NCBI GenBank assembly: GCA_903813345.2
Contig: CAIIXF020000003.1
Coordinates: 20,474,931-20,538,930, forward strand
Origin: Owenia fusiformis
Lineage: Eukaryota; Annelida; Polychaeta; Sabellida; Oweniidae
Reading direction: 5' to 3'
DNA: 64,000 nucleotides
Below, piece after piece: positions 22,901 through 35,116 of the stretch. Made by a program: the position numbers and the translations under genes. The stretch's first letter is position 1. The number at the start of each line of letters is the position of its first letter. The notes beneath the pieces were generated by a model. The model was not told the origin of the DNA and did not search any database. It saw only the letters and a program-made list of their open reading frames with translations.

Positions 22901-25624
22901 CAGAATTTGAATCACAAAAAATTTCAAAACACTAAAAGTGATCAAGATATTAGTTCAAATCTTTATAGCCCTGCAGTTACAAATAACAACATTTTCAATA
23001 ATTTGTTGATGTCACTAGAATATCAGCCATTTTCCTTGCAGTTCATTCATGCATTCTTTACTGTCGAAATCAGCACTGAAAAATTGCTTGGAGATATCGA
23101 GTTGGAACTCTGGGATCCTATCCTTCTTGATAGTAGCCCAATCTTTAAATTGCTATAAATTCTGAAATTCACCATAATATACATGTATATGCCTTTTAAA
23201 TGGAAATCAAGAGTTTTTCACAGATTAAATATACACATATTGTGATATAGCCTATTTCAGATGCATGATAATTTGTCTGTTGCGATTTGCTACTCTGTAG
23301 AGTTGTGCTGTCACATTTTCCTTGTAGGCCTATAGATTGTGCCTTTTCTCTGAACTGTGCTGTCACTGAACAGTTTGAAAAATCACAATTCTTTGCAGGA
23401 ATAAAAAGTGTGTGTAAGGTTAAGTGATGGGTAGACACAATGATTCAATGACTCAAGGCAGGACTATCATCTATGGATCACCCAAAATTCCATAAGCGCA
23501 TGTTGTCAGGCCTTGGGGCTGGATCACATTTGAAAACTTTGGCCAAAAATCATTTGAAAAGTGCTCAGAATGTAGAAAAACTTCATGCTTTTTAAATAAT
23601 TCTTGGCTTGAAGGATTAGGCTATGGGCTTGGTTGTGAATGATGCATGGTTAAAGAATTTAAGCCCTGGACTCAGTGCATTGTTTGCCTAATCATACCAT
23701 GAAGGTGTTGTTTCCAAACCTTTACATGACCGCGCAGCAGGAATGCAAAGTTTAGGAAACAATGCCTGAGTGGAATGAAGCAGCTACAATGCATTGAGTC
23801 TTGGGCTTGAATTCTTTTCACACATTGCAAATTCTTTTTCTCTAAAATCAGCTTTTTCTCTAAAATCACTAAAAGAATACATTTTCAATGAAAATTTTTT
23901 GCAAGGGTCAAGTTGGCAAGTCATCAAATCCAATGTGAAAAATCTACTCATCACAATGACAACTGTTTCACTAGTGACCCTTGCATGTGTTTTTGGTATT
24001 TCACACACTGTTCACTATGCGGATACTCTGTTCGGATTAGCTGGAACCGGACATACCTTGCCTAGCTATGTGTGAATAATTCATTACATGATACATTTGG
24101 CTGAAGATGGAATTAAGTATTGATTTGATTAATTATAACGATTTGATTTGTAAATTGAATCATTTGTGTTTTTCAGGAGTAAATTCCAATGTGAAGCAAG
24201 TTACCTTCCATTTGAAGATCTGGTCTTTGGAAGAATGTCTTACAAGGGCTTCAATAAAGAAATTGAGGTAAACCAGTAGAAATATAGAGGAGTGAGATAT
24301 TCAAATCATAATTGACATCAAGTACAATAAAAAACGCCACTGGGCCAGGCAAAAGTGCTCAGATTAGCAGGTGTTTGGCAAAGTTTCTAAAATATCTGAG
24401 ATTTAACCACTTATTTTCAAAAATCAGCATAAAATACTTCAAAACACTTCTAAAAATGATATACAAAGTCAAAATTTCAATTTTATTTTTATTTTTCTGA
24501 AAATTTTTACTACGCATGCGCAAACTTCAATGAATGAAAATCAAAATATGAATGTATAGGGGGTGTGGTCCCGGGAACACAAAGTTAGAGGCGGTAGATT
24601 AAAAAGGGTGAGGGAATATAACATTTAGGACCGAGAAAATGTGTTCAGATTGAAAGGCGTTTGGATTAGAGAGGTGAGCGGGATATAATATATATCTCCC
24701 GCTGTATCTCCTGGTGTATATCCTGGTGTATCTCCTGCTCAGCAAACGCTGGGAATTTCGTCCAGAACATTTCTGTTCATTTTTTAATCTACTAAGTATA
24801 GGATAAATCAGTTATTTAATGCTTAGTTTGGATACAGGGTATAACCCTCGGGAAATACAATCTACTCTTGGTCCCTCTGATATTGCATTCCCCTCAAGGT
24901 ATACCCTGTATCCAAAACCTCCCATTTAATAACCCTTGTATATTTTCAGAAAATGATGAAGGAAAAGAACACAGAGCAGAGTCTAGCAGAGGCTGATAGG
25001 AGAGAGAAGGAGATGGCAGTGTCCGATGATGAAATGGCTGAGAGGTAAGAAATCATTACAGAAAGTGCTCTTGCCACGGACTCTTGCACCTGCCCCATGG
25101 GTCTAAAACACTATTAAAATAGCACAATGTAGTTAATGACTAAAGTAGGCTTTGTTTAATTTGAGAAAATGTATTTTATAGTTTTTATTGGCATTGTACA
25201 TGTACATTGTAGTTTTGTTTGCCGTTTCAATTTGGCAGATCTGCCACCAAATGAAGTGCCACCAAATTCCTCAGTAATTTTAGAACCGTATAAATTAGTA
25301 CCATAAGTACACCAAATTAAGTAGCTGTCAAATGTTCAAAACAGCAAATCCGACAAAATAAGTAGCGCCAAATTACAGTAATTACCCATTCAGAGGGGAT
25401 TTTTAACACATATCTTTAACACATTATTTTGCTTTCACAGGTTTACTTCATTGGTTGGTACAGTTGGAAAAAAGTTTGCTAAAAAGCGTAAAAAAGCAGA
25501 AAAGGAAAAAGTAACTGAGACACCTCAGGATACCATAGACACTGTACAAACTGATGCACCATCAAAGAAGAAAAAATCTAAAAAGAAGAAAAAGGAATTT
25601 ATGAAACCCAATGAAGATGAATAG
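19937..25624 (+). CDS. MPHOSPH6: M-phase phosphoprotein 6, exosome-associated rRNA maturation factor
   Basis: Five exons join in frame to 178 residues: 19937-19990, 22516-22628, 24177-24267, 24950-25044 and 25441-25624. Exon 1 encodes MMEAQEKSKLSKNVLQMK, matching the human start with its KTRLSKNLLRMK and the same junction. Later landmarks are DDEHWAYDIPQLK, LPFEDLVFGRMSYKGFN, the acidic VSDDEMAER and SLVGTVGKKFAKKRKK. The human protein is 160 residues; the extra length here is a Lys-rich C-terminal tail (KKKKSKKKKKEFMKP). The family binds the nuclear exosome with MTR4 and promotes 3' maturation of 5.8S rRNA in the nucleolus. Two adjacent ATGs (19937, 19940) could start it. Intron 1 carries nested and foldback transposons. 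Confidence 0.96.
20265..21325. repeat. Palindromic repeat family A, copy 2, split by a nested transposon
   Basis: The left part (to 20595) and the right part (from 21179) align with copy 1 at 1021-1525, including TTTATCGGCAGAACGAAGAG and GACCTACC. Between them lies a 583-bp insertion. The host repeat is in MPHOSPH6 intron 1. Confidence 0.85.
20596..21178. mobile_element. 583-bp transposon with CCCGGGGGGTTCAC ends and 8-bp target duplication
   Basis: AATATTAC at 20588-20595 is repeated at 21179-21186; the empty site survives once at 1342-1349. The ends CCCGGGGGGTTCACTATATA and TATACAGTGAACCCCCCGGG are inverted for about 35 bp with GACGGGG beyond. The interior repeats TTGGTATGGCAATGG or TTGGTATGGCATTGG more than ten times. 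No transposase is seen. An 8-bp duplication points to hAT-, P- or Merlin-type mobilisation. Confidence 0.85.
21599..22405. mobile_element. Foldback element in MPHOSPH6 intron 1
   Basis: AAAATGTTACTGATTTTAAA with GTGTAATAACTC at the left (from 21612) is mirrored by GAGTTATTACAC and TTTAAAATCAGTAACATTTT at the right (to about 22393). GTGGCTGCCAATCAA and TTGATTGGCAGCCAC continue the pairing inwards. The left terminus is a ten-G run after TACA, the right ends CACCCCCTA. The spacer 21790-22190 has no recognisable coding sequence. Confidence 0.7.
24510..24525. promoter_or_regulatory. NRF1-like palindrome in MPHOSPH6 intron 3
   Basis: ACGCATGCGCAA fits the NRF1 consensus (GCGCATGCGC type) with one change. 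It lies well inside the gene, so a promoter role is doubtful; it may belong to a repeat. Confidence 0.2.
24660..24940. repeat. Palindromic repeat family B, copy 2
   Basis: GTTTGGATACAGGGTATAAC (about 24828) is mirrored by GGTATACCCTGTATCCAAAA (about 24898), with CCTCGGG and CCTCCCATTTAATAACCC as in the copies at 3072-3207 and 54355-54578. The left part carries GAGCGGGATATAATATATAT, also seen near 2790. It lies between MPHOSPH6 exons 3 and 4. Confidence 0.6.
25231..25378 (+). repeat. Dispersed repeat family C, copy 1
   Basis: TTTGGCAGATCTGCCACCAA, AGTACCATAAGTACA, CAAATGTTCAAAACAGCAAA and AAAATAAGTAGCGCCAAATT align in order with the reverse complement of 59108-59275. It lies in the last MPHOSPH6 intron. 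Confidence 0.65.
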
Positions 25625-25857
25625 CATAGGTTTTGAGAAACTGATATATCTTCATAAACTGGAATTGAATGAAAGCCCTGAGATCCTGTGTATGGGTATG
25701 GTAGATAATTTAACTACCTTTCCCAATACTTTTTATAATCATGACGGTCATGTGGACAGATACAATATTTAATTCATAAATACCTGTTATCTGATAAGGC
25801 CATAGATAACTCGTTACAGGTGATTTATGAAATTCACCAATTGGATTACAATTATTA

Positions 25858-25970
25858 TGTCATCAGCCCAAGTGTGACATATTGTTAAAGTCTCCAACTT
25901 TTTTGTCGGCAGTCAGGTTCGGAGTATGACATCTGTAACACAAGGTGACATTTTGCGTGTTAATGCCTTG
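25858..25970 (+). repeat. Dispersed repeat GTGACATATTGTTATAGTCTCC, copy
   Basis: It begins TGTCATCAGCCCAAGTGTGA, continues CATATTGTTAAAGTCTCCAA and CATCTGTAACACAAGGTGAC, and ends at TTTGCGTGTTAATGCC. It lies in the 3' flank of MPHOSPH6. Confidence 0.7.
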
Positions 25971-27502
25971 TATATTCAAGCTGTGAGTCATAAGTTTGTG
26001 TATAGAGGGCTCTCACTCCAAGTCCCTATAGTATAGTCACTTACATAAGTGCTTCACCACCTATGAATGCAAGGTTTATAGTACACTGTATAAATTGTGA
26101 AATTAAAATATCTCACGGAATGATCTTTTAGGTTAAATATGAAAAATGTATTGAACTGTTGAAGTTGTATTTTAATTACATAGTCAATGTTTGAATTATT
26201 AATGAAATTAATATTTATGAATTATTTATCATAGATTCATGATTACAATTTTTTACATTTTCAATGTAGATCATTGTTTTCAATGATTAATGCATGCATA
26301 ATTGTAATTTATTCCATTTACAATAGCAAAACATTAACTAGATTTTGATCTATTATTAAACATATTGTTAATATTTACTTTCTAAATGGGTTTAAGAAAC
26401 ATGCTATGGAAGTTCACAGTCGGCATGCTTGAGTATCTGTACTGTACTGTCCTGTATCTGTGTGACTGATGATAGATGTTTTCTTGTTAAATTAAATTCA
26501 ACTGTTACTACATCCTCCTAACAAAGGCCTCCAGAACACTCCTCCTTCCGGGTTTGTGTAAAAAACTGGGTGACCGGGTACCTAACAATCCTAGCAGGGT
26601 TGGGAATAAGTCGTACACAAACCCCCTCCTTCCAAGAAGGAAGGAACATAGTGGATGATGTTTGGAGTCGTGTGCCTGCATTAAGAGGATGCTGTAACAA
26701 GGTAAAGGCACTAAACTATGGAATTCCACATGTAAGCACCTTGTACTTTTATAGAATTTTTTTCATTATTATATGGAATTGTCCATTATTTTGGAGTATC
26801 TAAGTTATATGTGTGCCTTGTAATGTACTGGTGTATAGTTGGTTTTGTCTTGAAATAATCTACATATAGTTTTGAATTGAACCCCATAGTGTATTTTACT
26901 CAATTGTATGCAATGTATATTATCTCCATTCTTTAGTATTTTATTACATTGTTATATATGAATGCATGCGTCATGGCTTGAATAGTAGTGTTACATAAAT
27001 TGTATGACAATTTATCAATTTTGAGGTTTCATATTTTGCATAGTATCTAGTATGATACCCCACATTGTTTTCGAGAAAAATATCCGAAGCTTTTGTAGCA
27101 TGCAAGAGTTATCTATGAATGAAATTTCAATATATTGTACTGTAATGCATGTATTTAAAATAATGTAAGTTCTATAATCTAAGATTTTAGTAAAATATCA
27201 GAAAGATTCGTACATAGAAGAAATTGAGTGAAAATTGTTCACATTTACTCTTTACATCAGTTTCTGTTGATGAGTCATGTTGCTATTATATTTTTAAATT
27301 GCAATGTTAATATCACTTGATTGGACATGTGTATCTTTCAGGATGTAGAAACTCCTCATTTTTAAAAACTGTTCGAGGGATAGTGTTAATTGTGTAGTTT
27401 CAAATAATGGTCAGAATTTTACACTTTTTTGGCTCTTATCATTCTGTGGCACAACTATTTTCTAAAAAGCCCATCCTTTTATTGGAATTATACTTTGATT
27501 TT
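25971..27502. other. Intergenic, 3' of MPHOSPH6
   Basis: The stretch is AT-rich with no supported gene. It contains one repeat (26516-26700) related to 19338-19427 and a short CTGTACTGTACTGTCCTGTA run at about 26436. The rest shows no structure I can recognise. Confidence 0.5.
26516..26700. repeat. Repeat with inverted CATCCTCC ends
   Basis: CATCCTCCTAACAAAGGCCT at the left and TTAAGAGGATG at the right form degenerate inverted ends. Segments GCCTCCAGAAC, GAAGGAAGGAAC and GTGGATGATGT are shared with 19338-19427. The 77-codon frame through it is a by-product. Confidence 0.6.
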
Positions 27503-28147
27503 GGTAAAGATTAAAAGGTGGATTGGATCGAGTGGATTGGATTCATGTAAAAGGTGGATTGGATTGGCTATCTTCAAAATATGGATTTTCCTATAAAAAA
27601 TTCTATTGATCTCCCTTTAGGAAGATTGGTGCTCTCTCCACTTGCACAATGTCAAATTATAGATGTAATATTATTTTGCTTGGGTGGGCTAGAAGGATGG
27701 CCTGGTACCCGCTTTCTGATACACGATCTTATTCATTCCAAGTGTAATTTGAGACATTTCATAAATCATAAGGCAGACTGGTTTGAAGATCCATAACATC
27801 TGTTTTCAATCCAAACTGAACATACCAGAAATGTTTTGTGAACATTCACAAATTAATTTGAATGACAGGTTTTCTTTTTCTAAAGATCTATGTCTTACAA
27901 AAGTTGATTTACAAGGGAAAGCGGTTAAATACTTAAGAGTGTCCATGAACTAATTGGAGTATGTATTTGTCATTGCTTTGTTCTGATTTCTCAAAAGGGA
28001 CCTGTAATACTGTAGATTGAAATTGTTTAGAGGGAGATCAACAGAAATTTTTTTATAAGAAATTCCACATTTTGAAGATTCCCGATCCAATCCACCTTTT
28101 ACATGAATCCAATCCACTCGATCCAATCCACCTTTTAATCTCTACCT
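27503..28147. mobile_element. DNA transposon with about 90-bp inverted ends rich in GGTGGATTGGAT
   Basis: TTAAAAGGTGGATTGGATCG at the left continues AGTGGATTGGATTCATGTAA; the right end is its complement (about 28060-28140). AGGGAGATCAACAGAAATTT-like inner segments also pair. The flanks TTGATTTT and TTGATGTG are similar and may be a decayed 8-bp duplication. No transposase frame is seen. Confidence 0.7.
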
Positions 28148-28291
28148 TGATGTGGCTTGATTTGGTTATATCTATATATTGGCTATCTCATTTCATTTTT
28201 TGTTCAGAAAATAAAATAAGATTGTGAGGAAAGCAAAACATTTTACATCTTTATCCCCATTGCTTCCTTCAAATCAGTTATTTTGTAAGCA

Positions 28292-28459
28292 CAGTGAAAC
28301 GTCTAAAGTGGAACACCTCTGTTAGTGGAACACGTTTCAAAATCCCGGGAACAACTGATTTATTGTTAAATGAACATCTAGAAGTGGAACAACTCCCAAG
28401 TGGAACACATTTTAGACGTACCACCTACCAAAGGTGCTTAACTTCTACAGGTTTTACTG
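28292..28459. mobile_element. 168-bp MITE of the CAGTGAAAC family, copy 1
   Basis: CAGTGAAACGTCTAAAGTGG at the left and CAGGTTTTACTG at the right, followed by TA, are inverted ends. GTGGAACACCTCTGTTAGTG and CTCCCAAGTGGAACAC fill the interior. A second copy is at 51218-51451. TA-type target and CAGTG ends suggest Tc1-type mobilisation. Confidence 0.75.
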
Positions 28460-30480
28460 TAGGCTATGAATCACAAAAAAGTAAGTGGGTAGCACATTCA
28501 CTGTTTATCAAGCCATAATTTACATTAGACATGTTAGAAGGTCAACTCTGCTGTTATTAAGAACAGAACTGCACAAATGAATGACAAAAAAGAATGAAGA
28601 TTTATTATGTTTTTATTTATTTGGTGTATCTGCAGCCAAAATGAGACCAAAAGTCAATTGTTTTAAAGCTTGTACTAGCATACAATACACAAGTGAGTGA
28701 TAACACTAATTCATGAACACTCGCAACTTCAATCTTTTTCAGAAGTGTTTTAAATAATTTTATAAAAAGCAACTGTTAACCTACTGATGACAATTTGTGA
28801 GGTGTTTAAGCTATATCAATCAAATGGCAACATTTGGAAAGGGTTAAAAAATCCAGCTTTGAAATATACAAAATTCAAGAGTTCTAAGCATGTATTGAGC
28901 TGTTCATGTTCAACAATGCACCCTGGTTCTTCATTTTTTTGATTGGTTTATTTCTTGGGGAATCGGGTTCAATCATGCAATGCTAGAAGCTTGCTGTATC
29001 CAAAGAGGGGGAATATCCCAGAATTCCTAGTAGATGAACCTATTTATATACATGAAGATAGGTACATCTAAGAATTCTGGAATATTTCCTCCTTTTGTAA
29101 AGTCAAATCCATAAGGGAAAGGCTGTATCCGAAGAGCTACTCCAAAAACAGCAGAGGAGGTCTCCTAGAGACTTCAAGAGTTTGATAGTGACAATGCTGA
29201 ATGGAACTTTGATTTTTACTTGCATTTAAAAACATGTACCCTAGGGTACATATATATAATATACAGTAGTTGGCCTATGGTTGCACCTGGCAACACTGTG
29301 GTCTTAAGGATATAGTCCAAAGTCATAGCCTATCCTCTTTATAATGTTATCCATTATGAACAACAAAGTAGTTAAAACTTGTCTTGATTCTGATAAAAGC
29401 CACTATTTAAAGCAGTTTACATTTTGAATTTCAAGTATAATCTAGTAGTATATATGACCCACTATCAGTAGTACTACCAAGGTGTAGTTTTGGGATCGAT
29501 ATATTTCTCAAAACAGAGAATATGTCTTATGAATTTTCAAAATTTTCAGCGTATATTTATATATTTTAAATCAAAATATAACAAATGGCTATTAAATGCT
29601 ATTTTACTGTACACCCAAATATAATACTAGTATAATAGTCACACATCATCAGAGGAACATAATCTTGGATTTGGAACCACAGAGAATAAACAAAGAACAA
29701 GCCTTTATGTGTCAAAAGAAACCCTCAAAATATGTCAACTTGATGTTTTAACGAAAGAAAATAATCTATAATGACAATGGACCTAAGTGGTCATAATTTT
29801 TACCCAGAATTTGTTTATAAGTACTAAAGCCCACCAAGTGAGAACAAGACTGGATGCTCAGTTCTTACTTACTAAAATGGGAACATTAATTTCTCGACCA
29901 ATTTGGTTCCAATAAAAAAAGAAAATTAAACCACAATATGCTGTGAAACCAACTCTCTACCACATCTCTGTTACCGCCATATAATATAATTTGTAGCCAA
30001 AATTTTAAGCAGTACATCCACAGCTTTCTATTGTACCCCATTTCCAATACAACAAAAACATATTTTAGAACATACAGGGTGTACAAACTCTTTTTTTGAG
30101 AAGCCTGATATTTTAACATTTATAATATGATAAATATAAAACATACATAAAGCATATTGTGTAAAAAGAATCTTTTAAAGAAAACGCATATACAAGGGCC
30201 GATCAAAAAGTTTCTTACCATTGGCTCTAGATTTTATAATAAGAGGAGTTGGATGCTCAAAATATAACATAAGACAGGGTAGTAAGTTTGCTTGAGACTG
30301 TCTGAGTTTCATTCGAATTGGTTCATTGGTAGTGACACAGAGTCAATTCATATTTTTAATGACTGAATTAGGTGGAGCAGCGTTTTTTATAAAAAATTGT
30401 ATTGTAATGTTTTTATGATCAGAAATAGGTAAAAATTAAATCTTATGAAATATTGATTCATTATTACTTTTTTTATTTTC
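28460..30480. other. Intergenic, nothing identified
   Basis: The stretch is AT-rich with no supported gene. There is a small inverted repeat at about 28998-29098 (GAATATCCCAGAATTCCTAG against CTAAGAATTCTGGAATATTT) and an isolated Tc1-type terminus, TACAGGGTGTACAAACTC, at about 30073. Confidence 0.45.
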
Positions 30481-30490
30481 ATGAAGTATA

Positions 30491-30580
30491 CAGGGTGACC
30501 TAAATAATGTTACCCTCTAGTTTTGAATAACTTTGTCAATTATGAAGGAATCTGTATCATGAATTTTTGTGTAAATTGGG
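30491..30580 (+). mobile_element. Tc1-type terminus, family D copy 1
   Basis: TA then CAGGGTGACCTAAATAATG starts the element. CTCTAGTTTTGAATAACTTT and AATTATGAAGGAATCTG follow. Its relative at 37045-37125 shares the terminus and the AATTA(T)GAAGGAATCT part. The matching right end was not located. Confidence 0.45.
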
Positions 30581-30609
30581 TGTTCAATGGATGGAACAAT
30601 GGTGAAATA

Positions 30610-30770
30610 CTGTACTCCTGGTAATTATTGCATGCTACTATATTTCGCATTTTTCATGAGTTTTGGAAATTCGCAAAATATAAATAGCAGCAAATTTCTT
30701 ATAGTTCTGATTCGCGAAATATAAGTCGTGAAATTCCCAGGAATTTATTTCACTTTATATTGCCAATATT
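30610..30770. mobile_element. Partial MITE of the CTGTACTCC family, copy 4
   Basis: TA then CTGTACTCCTGGTAATTATT opens it, with ATATTTCGCATTTTTCATGA inside and the mirrored CGCGAAATATAAGTCGTGAA on the right. The expected terminal GGAGTACAG is absent, so the right end is lost. Confidence 0.55.
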
Positions 30771-30869
30771 TTCGTGCTTGGTGATAAAAGGTTGCAATCA
30801 CAATTATTCAGAGCTCACAGACTTTTTTATATTGCACAAAAGAAAATAGCAATTACACCAGTATGATCT

Positions 30870-31265
30870 AGCAAGTACACCTTGAAATCGTGAGCAAATA
30901 TGCGATTCTTTGCATCAACTGGGAAAATGGATGAAAAGGGTAAAAAGACCCATCCATTCTTTGATACAAGTACATGTACTTGTACTTCAATAATACTTTC
31001 AAAACAGATGTATTTAACATATATGATAATGTGAAAAAAGATTATTTTTCAGTGGCATGGAAGAGTTAATATATGAACATGAATTATGCAAACATGTTTC
31101 TTCCATGCTATTGAAAAAGAATCATATTTCATGTCATTGTATGTTAGATATACCTGTTTTGAAAGTATTGCTGAAGTAGTAATGTGTCTTTTTACCATTT
31201 TCATCCATTTTCCCGGGTGATACAAAGAATCGCATATTTGCTTGCAATTTCAATGGACACTTGCT
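30870..31265. repeat. Long inverted repeat, arms about 190 bp
   Basis: GCAAATATGCGATTCTTTGC (30894) is mirrored by GCAAATATGCGATTC-type sequence at about 31223-31245. AATACTTTCAAAACAG pairs with CTGTTTTGAAAGTATT, and GCATGGAAGA with TCTTCCATGC near the centre (about 31080). Non-coding; probably a foldback transposon immediately 3' of the SPATA2-like gene. Confidence 0.7.
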
Positions 31266-31370
31266 CTTGATTGAACCAGTCCTGGATAATTTCCATAAAT
31301 TAGGAACATCATAAGTGGTTAGACATTTCATTTGAAACAGTGGGTTTCAAATCTTTTTGACACACCCTGC

Positions 31371-34300
31371 TTACACCACAGTTGAACCTCCCCCATTTAA
31401 ATTACAGTTACAAACTTCACAGTTCTTTGCCTCAGGTTTGTTTACGTATGTACACAAAGCACACTCTTTGCTATATGGCTTCACAATGTCTCTTTCTAAT
31501 GAACCAGGTGTTGATCTAGTTTTGTCACACATTTCGCACACCTTATTATGGTATGTATTTGCAAACGTACATCCTGCACATTGCCACGTTTTCAACTGGT
31601 TTTCATCTTGATATTTATCAAACACATGACCACTAGATGGCTCTGATCTGCCGCCCGTGGTGACTGATTTTGTAACTACTTCTTTGGGTGATCGTTGAGC
31701 TTGATACTCATAGTTGTTAGACTGCAAGGGTTTACTTAAGGGATGGGCCTTAGGGGTCGAGGAAGGTCTGGGTGAAACTGGCGGGCCTCTTGAAGCTTTA
31801 ACTTGGGCAGCTTCACTATATGATCTTGGGGATTTAAATGTTGGACTTGGGACAGGGTCTTGGATTTTATTTAAAAGTACATTTTCAGCATCATATAAGG
31901 TTGTATGCATTGCATGCTGTTCTGTTACAAAATTACCATCAACATTGTCATATGTACTCTGAACCATATCACGATCTCTACCCCTTGATCTTAACTCTCT
32001 TCCCGTTGAACCATCTCTGCTCCATACTGGGTTTAATTCGGCCCTGTGTTTCTTTTCAAGCTCCTTATGCTTTTCTTCAATTGCTTCAATAGAGGGATCC
32101 TTTCTGAGTTCAGATTTATTTTTCCGTGTGTTAGTAACTGGTGGTGGAGGATGTTTTATTTCACTGCTCAAATCAATGCTTTTAGTATTGTAATCCTGGG
32201 GATCAGACACAATTGGGGGTGCACTTTTATAATGTATCGACTCCTTGGGTGATTTTGTTGTATATTTTAACAAATCATCGCTTTTACTTGGACTGTCCTT
32301 ATTGCCCTGTTTTAATAAATCGGGTCTTTGTCCCACACCATCATAGTATTTCTCTCCATATCTACTCTTTAGAGTTGATCTTACAAGTGTCCATTCATCA
32401 TCTTTGGTGTCAGATGTAGGACGCTGTAGGTTCCCATCTTTGACAAGATTCAGGCTAAATTGCAGCTGGTCATCAATTGTCATAGGTGTTTCTATCCCAT
32501 CACCACCAGGCATGTCAGGAGCTCCGTATATATCCTCCTCCATGGAAGGTTCTATTTGATCTTGGTCACGTACCAATGAAATAACCTTATCAGGAGTCTC
32601 CCTTGCATTAATTGAATGTGAGATGTATTGTTCATCTGACCATTGTGGTTGTTTTCTTACCACTTGTTGACTTAACTTGCTTCCATAGCCAGAATCGGTT
32701 TTCAGTAACTTGGCTCTACCAACATGACTCTTAGGTGCATGTCGAAGATGAATTGATTCTGGGTCAATGTCTTCATTTTCCCGATGCACCTCAACAATAT
32801 GACGTGTACCCTCAGGTTTCAGCTTCTCTTCCATCCACTCCCCGCTCTCCCCCACCCCACCTTGAAAATTCAATCGGCATTTCAAAACTTGCGCAACCGT
32901 GAAATTTCTATTTCTCATATCTAAATAGATTTCATGAATTATTTCGCATTCTATAGATGCAAAGAAACATTCAAATGCAACTTTTTGAAGGTTTGTGCTG
33001 TTCCTTTTGGCATTATTATCAATTGTGTAAGTCATTTGGTTGGGGACATATCCCATATCTTCCAGTATAACCTCTGCTCTTTCAAGATGGACTTTCACAA
33101 GTGTGTAGAATGCTCCGTTGTATTTCTGGAATAACAATTAAAGGATATTTAGAAACAGTTTTTATACATTCGGAAAACATTCAAAGTTTTTGATATCCTA
33201 TAATTAATGCTTTTCATTCATCTTATTCAATCTCTTTTGAAAAAAGAACTACTGAGCAAAATATGGTAAGAAGATATCATGGACCTATTTAAGAAATAGA
33301 GGTTCTTATATGAGTACCTGTGCAAGATTGCCTATTCTAGATGAGCTTTGATAATTTTTATTTATCGAGTCGAAGACAAGATTAAGAAATATTATCAAAG
33401 TGAGTCAAGAATGGATGATATTGCACATGTCCCTATCCCTACAAGAAAATGTTTCTTATATGACCCTGTATTATGCCAATTTTTCACCTTTTTTACGATA
33501 AAACTGAGTGAAAAATAGCTTCAAATTCCGTTACCATGTTGTTGATGTTTACAAACCAGTAATGTCACAAGTAGATCTTATCTTGTACATGTGACTTTTT
33601 AGGACGAAGGCAATAATATCTTGAATGGAGTAAAGATGGCTGTATCTTTTTTAGTCATATGTCTATGATAAAATATATCATTAAATATTGAAAACACATT
33701 TGTTGGGTAATTGTACTCAATATCTATTTATTCCCTCTAACGTCGTATTGAAGCATTGACTGGTATTGAGATGCTTTAGGGAGATTTTTTTGTTAATTAT
33801 CTCAATAGAAATTGTTCACACGTCAGTACATTTATTATTAATTTTTTACCATAAAAAGGAAGTCGAGACAAAACCTATAAATAAAATGGGAAGTTAATTC
33901 TTCCATTGAATTGTGACTTTATGTCACATTTAAATAGAAATCAAGAAGGAAATGCATTAAACATTATGAGAATGGGTTTAATGCAAAAGTTAGCTCAAGT
34001 TGATAGCTAATATTCTAAATGCGTACTTCCTTGTTAAAGATTAAGGTTCAGTTGTTCAGTTACTATGGTAAACTAGAATCACATTACTGCTGGTAATATC
34101 TTACATCATGTTACTTAGTACAGGAAATTAGGAAAGGAAGTTGTACTGTTGTATAGATGAGATCATTATTAAGAATGCAGACATAACAAAATAAAGTTGG
34201 ATTTTTTACAATGTAACTTACAGACGTCACCCCATTGTGGGATCCACAGCCTTTACTATCCTTTTGGAATAGTTCAGTTCTCTCAAAAGCGTTAGGTAAA

Positions 34301-34948
34301 GAGGGACTCTGATGAATCAGAATGACGTCACCCTCATTGTTTTAAAAGTAAAACCAGAATTTTAAAGTTGATCTCTTATTCAAAATAATGAACTCTATTT
34401 AAGTTCTGTTTCTTTTTAGAATAAATCTATTGAGGAAATAAAGTATTTGTTCAATTCAGTACAATTCTTTCAAAACAACTCCATACTGAAATTCTTACAC
34501 TGAAAAAATTAAGTTTGAACATGGGAGGTTCAAAAGGTTCTGCCAGATAAGATTACAAAATGAAACTAGCAGAACTTTTTGAATGACCCTTGTACCTTAT
34601 CTGTTACTTACACCTGTATACTGCACATACCTTTATCTTATTATACAGCTTCTTCCAAGGCTTGCTTTGGACATTGAGAGCATATATCTCCAGCTTTTCA
34701 AATGCATCTTTTCCATCTTTAGCGTTCCAATATGGATCTTTGTTGACATTGAGCTGAATAATTTCTAAGTATGCTTTATAGTAGCAGCTATCAGGCCTGG
34801 TTGTGCTAAGAAAGGTTCTTGTTTCTTCTTTAATTTGAGCACGATTTTTCCCAAATTGACCATATAATGCATAATCTAAAACCACTAATTGAAAGTAACG
34901 ATCAAATAAATGTCTTCTGTTTTCGTTCATCGCAATGGGTTCATCCAT
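31371..34948 (-). CDS. SPATA2: SPATA2 / tamozhennic family protein (PUB domain, two RanBP2-type zinc fingers)
   Basis: Two minus-strand exons, 34948-34631 and 33125-31371, join in phase 0 (donor AAAG/GTATGT, acceptor TATTCCAG) to about 690 residues. Residues about 80-175 (DAFEKLEIYALNVQSKPWKK, then YNGAFYTLVK, ILEDMGYVPNQ, FECFFASIECEII) match the PUB-containing region of SPATA2. A long polar low-complexity middle follows. Two C-terminal CX2CX10-11CX2C fingers, WQCAGCTF...CEMC (about 619) and ECALCTYV...CEVC (about 658), are the RanBP2 type also found in Drosophila tamozhennic. Vertebrate SPATA2 bridges the deubiquitinase CYLD to the LUBAC ligase; tamozhennic modulates Dorsal nuclear import. 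The start ATG lies in AAAATGG context. SPATA2 versus SPATA2L cannot be separated; the fly-like fingers suggest a pre-duplication orthologue. Confidence 0.88.
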
Positions 34949-35116
34949 TTTAACTATTAAGCAAGCTTTCTAAAGCAGGAAGTTTAAAACCCATTTTTAT
35001 AACTGACTAAATATCACTGCATGTAGATGTGATAAATGTAGTTTATCTTTAAGTTTAAATTTGTGAGCTGTTTCGATTCGTGGAATCTGTTCAATCAATA
35101 ACAGAAAGGGGATAAA

